Source: Ciona intestinalis (Eukaryota; Chordata; Ascidiacea; Phlebobranchia; Cionidae). From it: 64,000 nt of DNA. The position numbers and the translations under genes are program-made. The stretch is from the NCBI RefSeq assembly GCF_000224145.3, contig NC_020166.2, positions 392,273-456,272 of the forward strand, in the 5' to 3' direction. Positions 63,201-64,000 of the stretch are shown here, in pieces. How positions within the stretch are numbered: position 1 is the first letter of the stretch; each line of letters starts with the position of its first letter. Below the pieces are notes generated by a model. The model had not been told where the DNA came from. It did not search any database and worked only from the letters and a program-made list of their open reading frames with translations.

Positions 63201-64000
63201 TCTATAATGATAGTAATGCATTGTATTGACTTGTCAATTACTATGGGTGAGAAAAGAGTTGGCACTGGAAATAAAGGGAAGAAGTTAATAAATTGTTATG
63301 TCCAAACTCTGTTGGGTTTTGTACGCCTCAACATTTTCGAGCCTGTTGTGAGGTTACCAACGGTTTTGGCGCGAACACGGTAGCGCATGTCGTGACGTCA
63401 CTGATTACGCGCGGGGCATCCTTCTTTCGCGCGTCTTTTTATCGTTGTTTCTCAATATTCTTTGTTTCACATTATCAGTCTCTGTTTGTAGTCCTTGTGT
63501 AACGTGTCGTTTGTCCCAAGTTAGTCTCGTTTGATAGTGTATGATTTCTACATAGTATACTTGTATTCTATATCGCAATAATTTAGTTAATCTATGTCGT
63601 TACGTTATAGCTCACTGGCTAGGGTTATTACCCTTTATCCAAACAATAAAAATGTGATATCAAGTACAAGGGTGCGGAATTATTACAAGTGAAATGTTTA
63701 ATTAGAACATGATGGGTTACCTGTGCATGTCAATCCATCTCCAATGGTCTGTGAGTTGCAAGCACAAGTAAAACTTCCAACTGTGTTGGTGCAAGTAGCA
63801 TTTGTATCACAGTTTTGTGCTCCAGTTGTGCATTCATCAATGTCTGTGCAGTTTAAACCATCACCAGTAAACCCAGTTTTGCAAGCACAAGTAAAACTTC
63901 CAATTGTGTTGGTACAATTAGCATTTGCATGGCAGTTGTGTGTACCCAATGAGCATTCATCAATATCTGCGCAGTTTAAACCATCACCAGTATAACCAGT
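43403..64000 (-). CDS. Giant EGF/FN3/SEA mosaic type I membrane protein (5' end beyond window)
   Basis: About 35 exons run from the right edge to the stop at 43403. N to C the visible order is: EGF (63721-64000); FN3 (63264-63173, 62823-62646); SEA (62575-62401, 61323-61208); ten FN3 (60873 to 53238); SEA (52827-52623, 52068-51956); EGF (51565-51464); EGF array (50959 to 49544); EGF (49262-49140, 48693-48577); five EGF (48189-47551); SEA (47204-47024, 46764-46661); EGF (45878-45759); two EGF (45472-45245); EGF (44366-44291, 44029-43989); TM and tail (43533-43403). All domains are bounded by phase-1 introns. Many EGFs are of the calcium-binding DIDEC type. SEA-EGF-TM-short tail is the membrane end of MUC3/12/17-type mucins, but there is no mucin Ser/Thr tandem repeat here. 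An adhesive or shed surface role is inferred. Gene name not recognised. Confidence 0.85.
44425..45230 (+). repeat. 71-bp satellite array, about 11 units
   Basis: Units contain CACCAGACACACATGGTGTA and TCATACACCTCATGCTCACT. Every unit is 71 bp with 1-4 differences. It fills the intron between the last two EGF-coding stretches. Chance open frames of 60 codons recur in each unit and are not genes. Confidence 0.95.
45941..46144 (-). mobile_element. MITE in mosaic-gene intron
   Basis: Between the SEA 3 and EGF exons; left end truncated, right TIR TTCCACCCTACTATT. Confidence 0.8.
46661..47204 (-). other. SEA domain 3
   Basis: Exon 47204-47024 gives [20 protein letters not shown] and ends with FHRGSVIAL. 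It continues in 46764-46661. G-SVIA resembles the G-SVVV autoproteolysis site of mucin SEA domains. The intron between the halves holds a ~97-bp satellite copy. Confidence 0.7.
46858..46985 (+). repeat. ~97-bp satellite, one unit plus
   Basis: GACCTGGGATTTAGACCAGA followed by CCCCAACATTGT, inside the intron of SEA 3. Confidence 0.85.
47230..47470 (+). mobile_element. SINE-like copy with 98-bp satellite unit as tail
   Basis: AAGTTCGAGATC, then CCTTGGGCAGGACACT, then AAATTGTCAGCCATACAG and AACAATCACCCAC, then straight into a 98-bp unit at AGTTACATACGTGG. Confidence 0.6.
48240..48405 (+). repeat. ~97-bp satellite, about 1.7 units
   Basis: Same family and orientation as the copy at 46.9 kb, between EGF exons. 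Confidence 0.85.
49264..49440 (+). mobile_element. SINE-like copy
   Basis: GATACTGGGTTCGAAGCTC (B-box-like), CTTGGGCAGGACACTTAAC, TTGCTCCAACCTAGTGGTCA and ACAATCACCCACAAGTTAC in the same order as the 47.3-kb copy. It sits just beyond an EGF exon. Confidence 0.6.
49580..49629. other. Assembly gap inside the EGF array
   Basis: Fifty N. Sequence right of it (about 49630-50090) repeats 50247-50707 almost base for base, beyond what unit similarity in the array explains. Confidence 0.9.
51055..51360 (+). repeat. Diverged ~130-bp relative of the 97-bp satellite
   Basis: About 2.5 units with AGATTCTATTCTATAAGAGT and GAGACCTGGGATGTAGGTCT. The ends match the 97-bp family, while the centre (CCCACTGAGGCAGTT) is new. 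Confidence 0.75.
51464..51565 (-). other. Single EGF exon before the array
   Basis: A 102-nt phase 1-1 exon encoding [18 protein letters not shown] and [11 protein letters not shown]. Six cysteines are in EGF spacing. It follows SEA 2. Confidence 0.75.
51600..51665 (+). mobile_element. SINE head fragment
   Basis: TGGTTAGCGTGCTTGCCTGT resembles a tRNA A box, and AATGGGTTTAAGGCTC a B box. The tail is missing. Confidence 0.5.
51956..52827 (-). other. SEA domain 2
   Basis: Exon 52827-52623 gives [33 protein letters not shown] and [14 protein letters not shown]. Exon 52068-51956 completes it. QG-SIVA matches the cleavage motif position of SEA domains. The ~555-bp intron is mostly a ~97-bp satellite array. 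Confidence 0.75.
52120..52585 (+). repeat. ~97-bp satellite array, nearly five units
   Basis: Unit period 97 bp measured between successive AGGTCCTACAG motifs. It fills the SEA 2 intron. Confidence 0.92.
52985..53110 (-). mobile_element. SINE-like fragment
   Basis: GCAATTTAGACAACCCC, GAATTGCTGTTAAGTGTCTT and CCCAAAGACACATACAGCC, the tail half of the SINE in the opposite orientation to the 49-kb copy. Confidence 0.5.
54366..54473 (-). mobile_element. MITE fragment
   Basis: Right two thirds only; it ends 18 bp from an FN3 exon donor. Confidence 0.75.
55890..56160 (-). repeat. 98-bp satellite, nearly three units
   Basis: Units read CACGAGGTGTATGAAACAGA. It lies in an intron between FN3 exons. 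Confidence 0.88.
57257..57510 (+). repeat. Inverted duplicate of 62966-63222, with an exon fragment
   Basis: From AATGCATTACTATC on, this stretch is the reverse complement of 62966-63222, including the last ~46 bp of an FN3 exon, its donor GTATGTT, the intron and part of a 98-bp unit. Confidence 0.85.
57735..57935 (-). mobile_element. MITE, near full length
   Basis: TIRs TATAGTAGGGCGGGGGAAGA and TTTCCCCACCCCTCCATA, between FN3 exons. Confidence 0.85.
58255..58640 (+). repeat. 98-bp satellite, about four units, joined to a SINE tail
   Basis: The last two full units are identical over most of their length. The array passes straight into GTAACTTTGTGGGTGATTG and the SINE tail at 58640-58705. 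Confidence 0.9.
60219..60260. repeat. CA/TA microsatellite
   Basis: A CACACA run passes into TATATA in an FN3 intron. Confidence 0.9.
60935..61185 (+). repeat. 71-bp satellite array, about 3.5 units
   Basis: Same unit and orientation as the 44-kb array, in the intron between SEA 1 and the FN3 run. Confidence 0.9.
61208..62575 (-). other. SEA domain 1 (with a duplicated first exon)
   Basis: Exon 62575-62401 reads [20 protein letters not shown] and [14 protein letters not shown]. It joins 61323-61208, [14 protein letters not shown], giving FRQ-G-SVIA at the usual autoproteolysis site. A second version of the first exon at 61918-61740 has four extra bases, three of which cancel and one of which makes a stop. 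The 62401 copy is the intact one. Confidence 0.75.
62056..62105. other. Assembly gap with ~600-bp duplicated flanks
   Basis: Fifty N. 61446-62055 and 62106-62716 are the same sequence apart from single-base indels, including the SEA exon and the start of an FN3 exon. Confidence 0.9.
62646..63264 (-). other. FN3 domain N-terminal to SEA 1
   Basis: Exon 63264-63173 ([18 protein letters not shown], then [11 protein letters not shown]) and exon 62823-62646 ([37 protein letters not shown]) total 270 nt with phase-1 ends. Part of the first exon is copied, inverted, at 57257-57302. Confidence 0.75.
62966..63222 (-). repeat. Partner of the inverted duplicate at 57.3 kb
   Basis: Contains the intact 3' part of FN3 exon 63264-63173 and following intron, so this is the likely source copy. 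Confidence 0.85.
63265..63720. other. Intron with a GC-rich CpG patch
   Basis: No exon was seen. 63360-63440 is unusually rich in GCGCG and holds GTGACGTCACTG, unlike the AT-rich introns around it. It could be an inserted element or an internal promoter. Confidence 0.4.
63721..64000 (-). CDS. EGF exon running off the window
   Basis: The minus-strand frame is open to the edge, with two full EGFs ([36 protein letters not shown]) and part of a third. It ends at a phase-1 donor GTAACCCA. The same consensus as the array at 49.6-51 kb shows a common origin. Confidence 0.8.

Overview
This is animal nuclear DNA, almost certainly from a solitary ascidian of the genus Ciona. It is AT-rich. Genes have many short exons with GT-AG borders, short introns are packed with small repeats, and the encoded proteins (eIF4A, IMP4, KLHL2/3, EGF/FN3/SEA and LU/CCP/VWA mosaics) are metazoan. 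About 20 copies of one MITE with TIRs like TATAGTAGGGTGGGGGAAGA fit Ciona. No prokaryotic genes, CRISPR arrays or viral genes were seen. Exon coordinates were set by hand from splice signals and checked by phase arithmetic.

Layout. 1-2073 (-): a secreted protein with a signal-peptide exon and a Gln/Ala/His/Gly repeat exon, seen twice across an N gap. 4872-9722 (-): N-terminal half (BTB and BACK) of a KLHL2/3-type Cullin-3 adaptor. 10241-12286 (-): an unrecognised 282-residue multi-pass membrane protein. 13392-14616 (-): tiny spliced exons around an H/ACA snoRNA-like element. 15780-21610 (-): a complete eIF4A gene with two more copies of that element in its introns. 22648-24326 (-): an acidic, coiled-coil protein ending in a CAAX box. 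26754-30034 (-): complete IMP4. 31660-32264 (-): a possible 37-residue microprotein. 34443-40765 (+): a complete secreted protein, signal peptide, LU (Ly6-like), three CCP and one VWA domain. 43403-64000 (-): the C-terminal part of a giant mosaic membrane protein with EGF arrays, 11 FN3 domains, three SEA domains, one transmembrane helix and a short basic tail. Its start lies beyond the window.

The housekeeping genes (eIF4A, IMP4) serve translation initiation and pre-rRNA processing, and the snoRNA-like elements fit with them. The last two genes are convergent cell-surface or secreted proteins, 2.6 kb apart. Repeats fill the introns: the MITE, a ~97-bp satellite, a ~98-bp satellite that seems to grow from a SINE tail, a 71-bp satellite, and several SINE pieces.

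Caution: most N gaps are flanked by near-identical direct duplications, with small frame-breaking indels in several. These look like unmerged haplotypes or low-quality contig ends, so apparent duplicated exons there may not be real.
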